Below, piece by piece: positions 1 through 8,700 of a stretch of 21,946 bases of DNA. The notes beneath the pieces were generated by a model. The model was given only the letters and a program-made list of their open reading frames with translations. It ran no database searches and was not told the DNA's origin. A program made the translations under genes and the position numbers. The DNA is from Haloarculaceae archaeon. Lineage in GTDB: Archaea > Halobacteriota > Halobacteria > Halobacteriales > Haloarculaceae. Every line of letters starts with the position of its first letter. Positions within the stretch are counted from its first letter, which is position 1. Where the stretch lies: assembly GCA_028274885.1 (NCBI GenBank), contig JAQCMX010000048.1, positions 1-21,946 on the forward strand, in the 5' to 3' direction.

Positions 1-1413
1 ACCGCCAACAGGGCCACCGCGGAGACCGACGCGCGAGGCGTGCTCATGTTGCCTCTCGGAAAACACGGGGTGTTCGTCGCTGCTTCGACGGAGATGGACG
101 CCTTCGACGAAGCGAAACGGCGGCTAGTCGGGTTGCTCGCGGCGACCACCGAGGCCGCGCTCGACCGGGTCGTCGGACAGGTCGGTATCCAGGAGCGCGA
201 CCAACAACTCGCCGAACGTGGCAGGCAACTCGGCCGACTCGAGCGTCTGCTTGCCGTCTGTTACGAAATCGCCCAGCTACTCCACGAGGCGCGGACCCGC
301 GAGGAGATTGTGGACAGGGTCCCGGAGAGGCTCCTCGGGGTGGAGGAGTTCGCGTTCGCCTGGATCGGCCGTGTCGAGTCAGAAAAGGGGATCCTACAGC
401 CACAGTCCTGGGCCGGTACAGAGGACGACTACCTCGACGATGTATCGCTGTCGGTCGGTGGTTCCGAACCGTCGGCGGTCGCCGTATGTAACGGAACCCA
501 CTCGGTGACCGCGGACACGACCGACGTGCTCCGGGAACAAAACTGGGCCCGCGAGGCCGTCGCCCGCGGCTTCCAGTCGACCCTGGCAGTTCCGCTCGTC
601 TACAGAGGGGCGACATACGGTGTCCTTACCGTCTACGCGGAGGAGCCAGAGGCGTTCGACGACGCGACGGCGTCATTGCTGGCGCAACTGGGTGAAACGA
701 TTGCAAGCACCATCAGCACCGCCGAAACCAGACGAGGAATATTGGCCGAGGTGCGCACACAAATAGAGGTGCTTATTCCGGAAAAGCGGTTTCTGAACGA
801 GGTGGCAACGGTCGCCGGTCAGAGTGTTGTCTGTCGTGAAATAAGGCCCAAATCGGACGGCAAAACGCGTGTACTGTTCGAACTATCTGATCCGCCCGTC
901 GCGGACATCCAGGCCCTCCAGGCGGAGTTTGTGGCGGTCGACTCGCTGGAGCACGTCGAACGCGGCGAGACAGACCGCTTCAGGGCACGCCTCTCGGGTG
1001 AGACAGTCATGACAGGCGTACTCGGTGCCGGCGGCGTGCCCCAGGAGGTGGTTGCCAACCCCAGCGACACACGGGTCACTATCCAGTTACCACAGGAACT
1101 CGACGTTCGCGTATTCCTCACCCGTCTTCAACAGCGGTTCCCGGACACTGAACTCCACTCCCGGCGAACCGTCGAGCGACGCGACTGTACCCCGGGGGCG
1201 CCCCGGGAACAACTGAGAGAACTCACCGACAGACAGCGGGAGGTACTCGTCAGGGCCTACGAGAGTGGATTCTTCCAGTCGCCCCGCGAGACCACCGGGG
1301 AGGAACTCGCATCGCTGCTTGACATCTCTCAACCGACGCTTACACACCACCTCCGTGAAGCCCAGCGTCGTCTGTTCAGCGAACTGTTCCACGAGGACGA
1401 TCTAGATAATTAG
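1..1413 (+). CDS. Bat-like GAF/HTH_10 transcriptional regulator, 5'-partial
   Basis: This is the C-terminal part of a bacterio-opsin-activator (Bat) type regulator, a haloarchaeal family thought to sense small molecules, light or redox state and to act on transcription in the cytoplasm. The reading frame is open from base 1 without a convincing start, so the gene begins upstream; the GTG at 40 lies inside the end of a first GAF domain (LMLPLGKHGVFVAAS). A linker helix follows, then a second GAF domain at about residues 70-235 counted from base 40, then the Bat-associated domain (about 240-390). The last 60 residues form an HTH_10 domain with LTDRQREVLVRAYESGFF and the recognition-helix stretch ISQPTLTHHLREAQRR. 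The ligand and target genes cannot be told from the sequence. Any N-terminal receiver or PAS domain would lie outside the window. The family call is firm; the role is inferred. Confidence 0.9.
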   Translation, partial: TANRATAETDARGVLMLPLGKHGVFVAASTEMDAFDEAKRRLVGLLAATTEAALDRVVGQVGIQERDQQLAERGRQLGRLERLLAVCYEIAQLLHEARTREEIVDRVPERLLGVEEFAFAWIGRVESEKGILQPQSWAGTEDDYLDDVSLSVGGSEPSAVAVCNGTHSVTADTTDVLREQNWAREAVARGFQSTLAVPLVYRGATYGVLTVYAEEPEAFDDATASLLAQLGETIASTISTAETRRGILAEVRTQIEVLIPEKRFLNEVATVAGQSVVCREIRPKSDGKTRVLFELSDPPVADIQALQAEFVAVDSLEHVERGETDRFRARLSGETVMTGVLGAGGVPQEVVANPSDTRVTIQLPQELDVRVFLTRLQQRFPDTELHSRRTVERRDCTPGAPREQLRELTDRQREVLVRAYESGFFQSPRETTGEELASLLDISQPTLTHHLREAQRRLFSELFHEDDLDN

Positions 1414-1796
1414 CCCCGACCGACAGCCCGTTCTTGTATATTAGCAATCATATCTATACCGCTGGCACCCTTTCTTACAGATGACGGCAGCACAGACGAC
1501 GTGTAAAACGGCGTCGGTGCGTTTGGAGAGTCTGTCAGAGGCACACCACCGGTGCCCACGGCGACAATCGGACACCTCATATCGTGTATAGGCACCACGA
1601 ATCGCGCTCGTTTGGTCGTTGTGGGCGTCTTACCGGGACAGACCCGGCTGCGGTCCAAATCCGACGCTGTCACGGTATCTGCCGTCTACTCCCCCGATTC
1701 TCTCTTTAGAATGTATAAAGACGAACGACCAGCCGTCATACGTCCGTACGGCCACCAGATCGTATATAACCGGACGCGTTGTGAGAGAACGTCCGA
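1414..1796. other. Intergenic region between convergent genes, no gene assigned
   Basis: These 383 bases separate the 3' ends of the Bat-like regulator and glyA. No ORF has convincing protein-like composition. I see a 5-5-5 inverted repeat CCGGG/CCCGG at 1633-1647 and two TATA-like boxes (TATAAA near 1714-1719 and TATATAA at 1763-1769). On the minus strand the second box lies 27 bases before an ATG at 1739 that opens a 17-codon ORF ending at 1686. A stretch near 1660 looks slightly like a tRNA T-loop, but no tRNA can be folded around it. Confidence 0.5.
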
Positions 1797-3044
1797 TTAC
1801 TCGTAGAGGGGGAACCTGTCGGTGAGTTCCTCGACGGCTTCGTTGACCTGGGCTTTTGTCCCCTCGTCTTCGGGATGGTCGACGACACGGGCGATGAGAT
1901 CTGCGACCTTGCGGGTGGCGGCGTCGTCGAACCCACGCGTTGTCAGCCCCGGTGTGCCCGCTCGGATACCCGAGGGGTTGAACGCCGACCTGGTCTCGCC
2001 GGGCACGGTGTTTGCGTTCAAGACGATACCGACCTCCTCCAAAGCCTGTTCGATCTCCTTGCCCGTCGTATCCGGGTGCGAGTCCCGAAGATCCACCAAC
2101 ACGAGGTGGTTGTCCGTGCCGCCCGAGACCAGCGAGAAACCGTGGTCCTGGAGTTGCTCGCCCAGTGCCTTCGCGTTATCGACGACCTGCCGGGCGTAGG
2201 CCTCGAACTCGGGGCTGAGTGCCTCCTCGAAGCCGACGGCCTTGCCGGCGATATTGTGCATCAGCGGGCCACCCTGTCCGCCAGGAAACACAGCCGCATC
2301 GATGTCGTCGGCGTACTCCGCCTGGCACATGATGATACCACCCCGACCGGCGCGGACGGTCTTGTGGGTCGAACCGGTGACGAAATCGGCGATACCGACC
2401 GGCGAGGAGTGGACGCCTGCCGCGACCAGTCCGGTGATGTGTGCGATGTCGGCGAGATGGTACGCGTCGACGGCATCCGCTGCCTGTTGAATACGCGTCC
2501 ACTCGACGTCGCGGGGATACGCCGAGTACCCCGAGACGATGATGTCCGGCTGGAACGACTCGGCCGTCTCACGGAGCCCCTCGTAATCGATGTAGCCCGT
2601 TTCGACATCGACATGGTACTGTTCGACCTGGTAGGTCTTGCCCGTGAAGTTCGCGGGGTGACCGTGCGAGAGGTGGCCCCCGTGTTCTAGCTCCAGTGAG
2701 AGGATCCTGTCGCCGGGTTCGAGCATTGCGAGGTAGACGGCCATGTTGGCCTGTGTCCCGGAGTGGGGTTGGACGTTGACGTGTTCGGCCCCCCAGAGTT
2801 TTTTCGCCCGTTCGATCGCCAGCTCCTCGACCCGGTCAGCGTGTGCACAACCCGCGTAGTAACGCTCGCCAGGATACCCCTCGGCGTACTTGTTCGTCAG
2901 TTCCGAACCCTGTGCGGACAGGACAGCCTCACTGACGTGATTCTCGCTCGCAATCATCGCCAGCGTCTCGTTCTGTCGCTCGCGCTCACCTGTCAGCGCG
3001 TCCGCGATGGCGGGATCTACCTCCCGCACCGTATCATAGCTCAT
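1797..3044 (-). CDS. glyA: Serine hydroxymethyltransferase
   Basis: GlyA is a cytoplasmic PLP enzyme that interconverts serine and glycine while passing a one-carbon unit to or from a pterin carrier. The 415-residue product matches the family's usual length. It shows the PLP-lysine motif TGSTHKTVRAGRGG (Lys at about 228), the cofactor-binding DIAHITGLVAAG (Asp at about 199), the N-terminal IASENHVSEAV and the substrate region NKYAEGYPGERYYAG. The start is the ATG at 3044, giving MSYDTVREVD; a weak AT-richer stretch (about 3066-3074) lies at promoter distance, which would suit a leaderless message. It stands alone: the upstream gene is divergent and the downstream neighbour is convergent. Nothing in the active site looks unusual. 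Confidence 0.97.
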   Translation of the reverse strand: MSYDTVREVDPAIADALTGERERQNETLAMIASENHVSEAVLSAQGSELTNKYAEGYPGERYYAGCAHADRVEELAIERAKKLWGAEHVNVQPHSGTQANMAVYLAMLEPGDRILSLELEHGGHLSHGHPANFTGKTYQVEQYHVDVETGYIDYEGLRETAESFQPDIIVSGYSAYPRDVEWTRIQQAADAVDAYHLADIAHITGLVAAGVHSSPVGIADFVTGSTHKTVRAGRGGIIMCQAEYADDIDAAVFPGGQGGPLMHNIAGKAVGFEEALSPEFEAYARQVVDNAKALGEQLQDHGFSLVSGGTDNHLVLVDLRDSHPDTTGKEIEQALEEVGIVLNANTVPGETRSAFNPSGIRAGTPGLTTRGFDDAATRKVADLIARVVDHPEDEGTKAQVNEAVEELTDRFPLYE

Positions 3045-3153
3045 ACGCTAGCTCAGGGGTGGGCCGACAAGAAACTACCTGTCTCGAAAACAGAGTGCGA
3101 ACAGATGACACAGATCTAGGAGTCGATTCGCCGTTCCCGACACCCTTCAGAAC

Positions 3154-3162
3154 CGTTATAAC
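3154..3162 (+). promoter_or_regulatory. TATA-like box for the 81-residue membrane protein
   Basis: CGTTATAAC lies about 27 bases before the ATG at 3185. The spacing predicts a start of transcription at or just before that codon, which supports choosing 3185 over the longer in-frame extension back to 3059. Confidence 0.5.
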
Positions 3163-3184
3163 ATCCCAGCACCTTCCAGAATCG

Positions 3185-3430
3185 ATGAGCGACGCACAGA
3201 CTCGTGTCGGGCAGCTTCTGAGCGAGTACGAGGACTCCGAGCTATTTTTTACGGCGGGCGCTGCAACAGCGATCATCTCGTGGTTTGTCATCCCACTGAT
3301 TGGTCTGATCGCAGTCTACTGTGGCTATCAGCTGTATCACTGTTCGGACCGGTGGATAACCAGCGCTGTGTTCGTTCTCATGGGCGCGTCCGCTGTCATC
3401 AATCATTTCTATTTCGTTTTCATCGCCTGA
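3185..3430 (+). CDS. Small two-helix membrane protein, unknown function
   Basis: I do not recognise a named family. The 81-residue product has a polar N-terminus of about 20 residues (MSDAQTRVGQLLSEYEDSE), then two hydrophobic segments at roughly 21-50 and 57-80 with a short polar turn (YHCSDRW), so it is probably an inner hairpin membrane protein. The frame is open back to 3059, but that extension overlaps the glyA promoter region and reads like non-coding sequence. The ATG at 3185 sits about 27 bases after a TATA-like box, which decides the start. Only 46 bases separate it from the NUDIX gene downstream, so they may share a transcript, but no functional link is evident. Confidence 0.7.
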   Translation: MSDAQTRVGQLLSEYEDSELFFTAGAATAIISWFVIPLIGLIAVYCGYQLYHCSDRWITSAVFVLMGASAVINHFYFVFIA

Positions 3431-3453
3431 AGCGCGAAAGCAAAACACCGAAA

Positions 3454-3474
3454 CTGCAGGGGACGTTCCTGCAG
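3454..3474 (+). promoter_or_regulatory. Inverted repeat just before the NUDIX start codon
   Basis: CTGCAGG (3454-3460) and CCTGCAG (3468-3474) form a perfect 7-7-7 inverted repeat that ends two bases before the ATG at 3477. It could be an operator or, if transcribed, a hairpin that masks the start. Confidence 0.35.
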
Positions 3475-3476
3475 GT

Positions 3477-3950
3477 ATGGAGACGACCCGACACTTCGTG
3501 GCCACCGTCTACGTCGTCAACGACGGTGCAGTACCGCTGCACAGACACGACAAACTCGACATGTGGCTTCCGCCGGGCGGACACATCGAGCGCGACGAAC
3601 TTCCACACGAGGCCGCGACCCGAGAAGTGCGGGAGGAACTCGGTCTGGACGTGACGCTGCACGCACCGGTCGGCAACCTCGAATCCGACACGGCCCGGTC
3701 GATCCCACAGCCTCAGCAGTTCCTGCTTGAAGACATCAACGTCGCCGATGGCGAAGTCGGCCACCAGCACGTCGATTTCATCTACTACGGCAAGGCCGAC
3801 AGTCGCGCCATCGACCCCGAACCCGGCGAGGCCGCGACCAGCGAGTGGGAGTGGTACACGTCTGCGGAATTGCGTGCGAACGCAGACCGCTTTCCCGAGG
3901 ACGTGGTCGAAGTAGGTCAGCGGGCAATCGACGCAGTCGATGTCGAGTAA
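3477..3950 (+). CDS. NUDIX hydrolase
   Basis: NUDIX enzymes cleave nucleoside diphosphates linked to another group, using divalent metal bound by the Nudix box. Here the box is perfect and lies at residues 35-57: G35, E41, then REVREELGL, fitting G-x5-E-x7-REUxEExGU. The 157-residue product starts with the typical first strand (METTRHFVATVYVV) and has the family's usual single-domain length. The substrate cannot be told: no ADP-ribose, mutT or Ap4A-specific motif stands out. An inverted repeat touches its start codon. The next gene is convergent, 10 bases beyond the stop. Confidence 0.92.
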   Translation: METTRHFVATVYVVNDGAVPLHRHDKLDMWLPPGGHIERDELPHEAATREVREELGLDVTLHAPVGNLESDTARSIPQPQQFLLEDINVADGEVGHQHVDFIYYGKADSRAIDPEPGEAATSEWEWYTSAELRANADRFPEDVVEVGQRAIDAVDVE

Positions 3951-3960
3951 CAGCGACGCA

Positions 3961-4371
3961 CTACTGTGTATCGTACAGCGTTCCGATCACGACTAACGCC
4001 CCGCCAACTAAGGTTAGATAGAGGCCAATCCCGATATCGATAAGGGATCGTTGTTCGTCGGTGACTGTCTGCTCTACGCCAATCCACGGGTCGTAGATAT
4101 AGGCTCCGCCAATAAGCGCGATCAGGAGACCCAGTATGAGTACTGCGGCTGTCGTTTTGCGACCCCGCGACCGCGGGCCGGCATACAACACGAAGCCGAC
4201 CACGAGCAGAGCGAAAATAAACGAAAAAACCCCATCCCGATCGATCCCATTGACAGAAGCAGAGGTTCCCAGCAGTTCAATCGAGAACCACGGGAGAAAT
4301 GCGGCAATCGCGGCGACTGCCGCGCCGCCGAGTACAATTTTTTGTCCAGTCGTGTACGCTCCAATGTCCAT
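3961..4371 (-). CDS. Four-helix membrane half of the broken zinc-ribbon protein
   Basis: This intact ORF of 136 residues starts MDIGAYTTGQKIVLGG and holds four hydrophobic segments (about 10-30, 48-66, 73-92 and 112-132). It could be translated on its own from ATG 4371, but that codon lies inside the coding stretch of the upstream zinc-ribbon frame and no promoter-like box precedes it at the right distance. Its frame also reads smoothly upstream as QSIE before the Met. I therefore take it as the C-terminal half of the frameshifted gene rather than a separate gene. Confidence 0.55.
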   Translation of the reverse strand: MDIGAYTTGQKIVLGGAAVAAIAAFLPWFSIELLGTSASVNGIDRDGVFSFIFALLVVGFVLYAGPRSRGRKTTAAVLILGLLIALIGGAYIYDPWIGVEQTVTDEQRSLIDIGIGLYLTLVGGALVVIGTLYDTQ

Positions 4372-4625
4372 CTCGATGGACTGCCCCCTGTTTGTCGAGC
4401 GGGCGTCGAATGCTGTACTGGTTCCTGTGTCTCAGGCTGTGAACGGGTGGTCTGGGACGACGAGTGAGTCGCCTGAGACGCTGATCGGTTCGGTTGAGAC
4501 GACGACGGAGTTGACTGCGAGGATTTCTGAGCGGATTCTGTCTGCTGGGACAGATTCGTGCCACAGTTCGAGCAAAATGCTACCTCAGGACCGACTTCGG
4601 TCCCACAGTCCGGACAATAGGGCAT
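3961..4625 (-). pseudogene. Zinc-ribbon plus four-helix membrane protein, broken by a one-base frameshift
   Basis: Two ORFs in different frames together make one familiar protein shape. The first (from ATG 4625) begins MPYCPDCGTEVGPEVAFCSNCG, a two-CxxC zinc ribbon, followed by a Ser/Gln/Thr-rich linker of about 55 residues. After the linker its frame degenerates into Trp/Cys/Arg-rich text running to 4122. The second frame takes over at about 4385 with QSIEMDIGAYTTGQK and four membrane helices down to 3961. Adding one base to the run of five C (4384-4388, plus strand) joins the frames as ...ARQTGG-QSIEMDIG..., giving about 221 residues. An AT-rich TATA-like stretch lies at 4642-4655. The break may be a sequencing error, a true mutation or a reversible length change; the sequence cannot say which. 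Function is unknown; zinc-ribbon membrane proteins of this build are common in haloarchaea. Confidence 0.75.
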
Positions 4626-4703
4626 ACCTGAATGGATTACAGTATATCAGAAAATGGTTCGGGAACCTTTCAGACCACGGATCGTTCCGGAGAGGGTCAG
4701 TGG

Positions 4704-5285
4704 TTACGTATCGTCTGCTTCGAGGTGCTGTCGCATCCGGATGACGTACGGGTTTGTCTCCCAGCTTCGGTGGGCACCCATCACCGTCAGGAGCGTCCGC
4801 GCCTCGCCGTCGGTCGGATGCCCGTTACGAGCGTAGTCACAGACGAGTCGCGGTGTCGGAACGATGCGTGGTCCCTGCAACGCGGCATGAACGAGGGCAA
4901 AGTTCGTCCCACTGAACTCGTCAGTGAGAAACCCATCGGCGTCGATCGCGTTCGCGAGAACGATCCCGTCGGCTTCGCCGTCGTCGAGACCGAACGTCGG
5001 GCGCGAATCAGGGGCATCGGATAGCTCGTACGGGTCTGCAACGGTGAAGTGAGTGTCGGCCGCGAGGACGTTGGTCGCCGCTGCTTCGTGGATGTCCTCA
5101 TACTGTATGATGTCTTTGAGTTCGTCGAGGACTTCCGGCGGGAGAGAGACAGCACAGGAGGTGAGCAGATACTGCAAGGGATCCGGAGCGGTGTCAGTAT
5201 CGTATTCCGCATCCGCTCGCGGTACAGCGAGACTTAGCAGTGCGCTCGTGTCGGCGACGACCGTCCGTAACTCGGCTCCGCTCAT
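4704..5285 (-). CDS. PIN-domain protein, probable toxin of a toxin-antitoxin pair
   Basis: PIN domains are metal-dependent ribonucleases; paired with a DNA-binding antitoxin they usually act as toxins that cut RNA. The acidic residues expected for catalysis are visible: D12 in VVADTSALLSL, E55 in VLDELKD, the LDDGEADGIVLANA cluster (101-106) and D122 in GFLTDE. At 193 residues it is somewhat longer than classic VapC toxins (about 130), with extra sequence after the first strand and a C-terminal tail. The start ATG (5285) overlaps the stop of the upstream RHH gene as ATGA, so the two are translated together. It may instead be a nuclease with a regulatory role; toxicity is inferred from the pairing. 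Confidence 0.82.
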   Translation of the reverse strand: MSGAELRTVVADTSALLSLAVPRADAEYDTDTAPDPLQYLLTSCAVSLPPEVLDELKDIIQYEDIHEAAATNVLAADTHFTVADPYELSDAPDSRPTFGLDDGEADGIVLANAIDADGFLTDEFSGTNFALVHAALQGPRIVPTPRLVCDYARNGHPTDGEARTLLTVMGAHRSWETNPYVIRMRQHLEADDT

Positions 5286-5644
5286 TGATCGGCAGCGTCG
5301 TCGACCGTCGTCGCATCGTCGCCGTAGATATCGGTGTCGTCGGGCGCAGCGAGATCCAGCGGTTCGTCCTCGATATCTGCCTTGAGGAGGCGAAGCCGCT
5401 GAGCCGTCTCTGCTCCGACCAACTGTTTGACCGTCTCGAACTCTATCTGGCCGTCGTAGTACTGGGCTGCGACGCGCTCTTGAAACGGCTCGCTATCCGC
5501 GGTTTCTTCGAGATACTCACGGATCGCTTCGACGAGAAGATCCGTCCGGTCTCTGTCGAACAGATCGGCCACCGCGTCGAGCCGCTCGACCAGATATTCG
5601 GGGGACTGAAAGTGAACCCGCCGCGGATCGTCGCTCGCGCTCAT
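5282..5644 (-). CDS. Ribbon-helix-helix protein, probable antitoxin
   Basis: The 120-residue product opens with a ribbon-helix-helix DNA-binding fold: strand RRVHFQ (8-13), helix PEYLVERLDAVADLF and helix DRTDLLVEAIREYLEE. The part after residue 55 (AAQYYDGQIEFETVKQLVG then AQRLRLLKADIE) resembles the region by which UPF0175-like antitoxins hold PIN toxins, and the tail is very acidic. I chose the ATG at 5644 over longer frames because a TATA-like box (5669-5677) lies about 28 bases upstream, and upstream frame text is not protein-like. Its stop overlaps the PIN start by four bases. It probably binds the palindrome at 5649-5665 and represses its own pair. Confidence 0.8.
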   Translation of the reverse strand: MSASDDPRRVHFQSPEYLVERLDAVADLFDRDRTDLLVEAIREYLEETADSEPFQERVAAQYYDGQIEFETVKQLVGAETAQRLRLLKADIEDEPLDLAAPDDTDIYGDDATTVDDAADQ

Positions 5645-5648
5645 CGTA

Positions 5649-5677
5649 TGTGCACGTTCTGCACATGGAATAATAAT
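5649..5677 (-). promoter_or_regulatory. TATA-like box and palindromic operator of the RHH-PIN pair
   Basis: Read on the minus strand, an AT-rich box (about 5669-5677) is followed by a perfect 6-5-6 inverted repeat, TGTGCA/TGCACA at 5660-5665 and 5649-5654, ending four bases before the ATG at 5644. A repressor bound there would cover the transcription start. This is the arrangement expected for self-regulated toxin-antitoxin pairs. Confidence 0.6.
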
Positions 5678-5751
5678 CGTTTCGGTAGGCTCTGGGCAGT
5701 GCAGAGTTGATTCGATACGGTCGACGCTGCAGATTCGAGACCGTCGGTCGA

Positions 5752-8700
5752 TTACTCCCGGCCCCACGGCAAGCGGTCTCGGGTTGACTGTCGGCGACGC
5801 TCGATGACCGACTCGGCCCACTCGATCGCATCGTCGAGCACGTCGAGCGGACTGTCCTCGAACCCGAACGTTTCGATGTGTTCGACCTCCGCGTTGTGGC
5901 CGCCAAGGAGGTGTGTCTGCTGGCGCTCGGTGTCCGCCGGGACGAGCCGAGCAAGCACGTCCTCCTGTGCCTTTGCTGTCTCGACTTCGGTCAGGCGAGC
6001 CGAGGGATCCCGGTCGATAAACACCGAGAACTTCGAGAGCATCAGATACGTCGCGAGGGCATCCTCACCCTCGCCCGGGAGATCGGCGGCGACGGTCCCG
6101 TTGTACCCGAGTTCGTCGATTCGCGCTTCGAGTGTGGCCAACTCGTCCCCCTCGCCGGTTCCGAGCAGGACGACCGAGTTGTCGATCGTGTCGATCACCG
6201 TATCGAGTGCTGTCACGACCTCGTCGGTCTGCTCGCCAGCGATCGCAGCCAGATAGCCCTCGTCGGCGATCTCTCGAAGCGTCTCGATCTGGGTGCGCAG
6301 ATCCTCCCGTTCCTTTGGCTGTCCCCAGTACTCCTGGAGTTTCGGACGATTGTCGACCGGTTCGACGTCGAGTGGTTCGCCCTCGTGTCGGATCGCCTCG
6401 AGGGCGGCCTGTGCGCTCTCGATCGTGGAAAAGTACGTGATCGTCTCGTCGACACAGACCTCAAGGATATCGCGTTCGCGTGAGATGACGAGATCCACCT
6501 CGCCGTCGTGCAGTGCCTGCTTGACCGCCGCTGTGTCCGCGAAGTCGTCAAGTTCGTAGACGTCGAAAAACTCCTCGAAGCCGACCACCGGGAGGTCGAT
6601 TATCGCAGTCCCTTCGAGCGGGATCGGTTTGCCGACACACATCTGTGCCTTCTGGTAGGCCTTGCCGAAGGTATCGGCCGTTCCCATCACCTCGCCGGTC
6701 GATTTCATCTCCGGACCGAGTCTCGGATCGCTGCCGGGCAGGCGGTCGAACGGTAAAACGACCTCCTTGACGCTTATCTGTTCGGGGATCTGCTCCTCGT
6801 AATCGAGGGTTTCCAGGGTCGCACCGGCCATCACCTTCGCCGCGATTTTCGCGATCGGGACGCCGGTGGCTTTCGAGACGAACGGCACTGTCCGCGAGGA
6901 ACGTGGGTTGGCCTCCAGCACGTACACCTCGCCGTCACGGACCGCAAGCTGGACGTTCAACAGGCCAACGGTATCGAGTTCCTGAGCGATCTTTTCGACG
7001 ACCTCGCGCACGCGCCGGTTTACGTCCCGGCCGAGCGACCGAGGTGGGATCATACACGCGGAGTCACCCGAGTGGACACCGGCAGTCTCGACGTGTTCCA
7101 TCACCCCGCCGATGAGGACGTTCTCGCCATCGGAGACAGCATCGACGTCAAGTTCGACGGCGTCGGCGAGAAATTCGTCGACGAGAATCGGCTTGTCCGG
7201 CGAGACACGCACTGCCTCCTCGATGTACGTCTCGAGATCCTCGTCGTTGTAGACGACATCCATCGCGCGCCCACCCAGCACGTACGAGGGCCGGACGAGC
7301 ACCGGGTAGCCGATCTCGTGAGCGAGGTCGATTGCTTCCCGCTTGCTTGTTGCGGTACCACCCTCGGCCTGTGCGATTCCCAGCTCAGCCATGAGTCGGT
7401 TGAACCGGTCGCGGTCCTCGGCGAGATCCATCGCCTCGACGGACGAGCCCATGATCTCACAGTCCAGGTCGCGGCGCTTGAGTTCCTGTTCCAGCGGACG
7501 CCCCACGTCGACGCTCGTCTGGCCCCCGAACTGCACCATTACCCCGTCGGCGTTGACTGCCTCGATGACGTCGGCGATCTCCTCTGCGGTAATAGGCTCG
7601 AAAAAGAGGCCGTCAGAGGTGTCGTAGTCGGTCGAGACAGTTTCCGGGTTGTTGTTGACGACGTGGGCGTCGATCCCCATCTCCTGTAACGCGTCGACCG
7701 CGTGGACCGAGCAGTAGTCGAACTCGACCCCCTGGCCGATACGGATCGGACCGCCCCCGACGACAACGACACTCTCGGCATCACGGTCGACACGGAGTTC
7801 GTCACGGTGTAGCTGGGAGACTGGATCACGCGCGGAGTAGTAGTACGGCGTCGTCGCGGCAAACTCGCCGGCACAGGTGTCCACGAGCTTGAAATCACGG
7901 TCGGTGGTCGCGTCGTCCACACTGTCGACGGTGACCCCCTGCACGCCCCCGTCCGGCGTGGGTTCGCCCTCGACGGCACCGCGCTCGTCGGTGAGACGTT
8001 CCGGGAGCCAGGAGGGGTGGATATCCTCGAAGTCACCGCCACCGAGCGTGGCGATCTCGTGATCTGTAAACCCTGCCGATGCGGCGATCGAAAAGTCTCC
8101 GTCGGAGGCCGCGTTTGCGGCTTCGGCGATGCGTTTGTACCGTTCGAGATACCACTCCCGGATGTCGGTACGTTCGCGCACCTCCTCGACCTCGTGGCCT
8201 CGTTCGAAGGCCTCGAAGATCGCGAAGGTACGGTCCGGTGTGGGTCGGGCCAGATACTGAGAGTCGAGTTCGTCGTCAGATACCGCCGACAGGTCGTCTG
8301 CCGGATCGTACTCGGAGCTTCTGAGTGCCTTCAGCATCGACTCCTCGAAGGTCCGGCCGATCGCCATCGCTTCGCCGGTCGATTTCATCGCCGGCCCGAG
8401 TTCGAACGCGACATCGCGGAACTTGTCTTTCGGCCAGCGTGGGATCTTTGTCACGACGTAATCGATGGCGGGCTCGAAGGCAGCCGTCGTCTGACCGGTA
8501 ATTTCGTTTTCGATCTCGTGGAGGCGCTTGCCGAGTGCTACCTTCGCGGTGACACGGGCGATGGGATATCCCGTCGCCTTCGAGGCCAGGGCAGACGAGC
8601 GGGAAACGCGTGGGTTCACCTCGACGACGCGGTACTGGCCACCCGGTGTGCCGTCGTCGCGCCACGCGAACTGGATGTTACAACCCCCCTGAATGCCCAA

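Noticed and set aside
1410..1673. Minus-strand ORF of 87 codons in the gap after the Bat-like gene
   Set aside because: GTG start, mixed composition and no conserved-looking motif; kept only as part of the intergenic note.
1655..1675. Stretch resembling a tRNA T-arm (GGTCCAAATCC)
   Set aside because: Only three base pairs close the loop and no acceptor, D or anticodon arm can be placed around it.
1875..2690. Plus-strand ORF of 271 codons
   Set aside because: Antisense to glyA, which has all serine hydroxymethyltransferase motifs.
4384..4388. Programmed ribosomal frameshift as the cause of the split zinc-ribbon gene
   Set aside because: No slippery heptamer with downstream pseudoknot is evident, and such events are rare in archaea; mutation or sequencing error is simpler.
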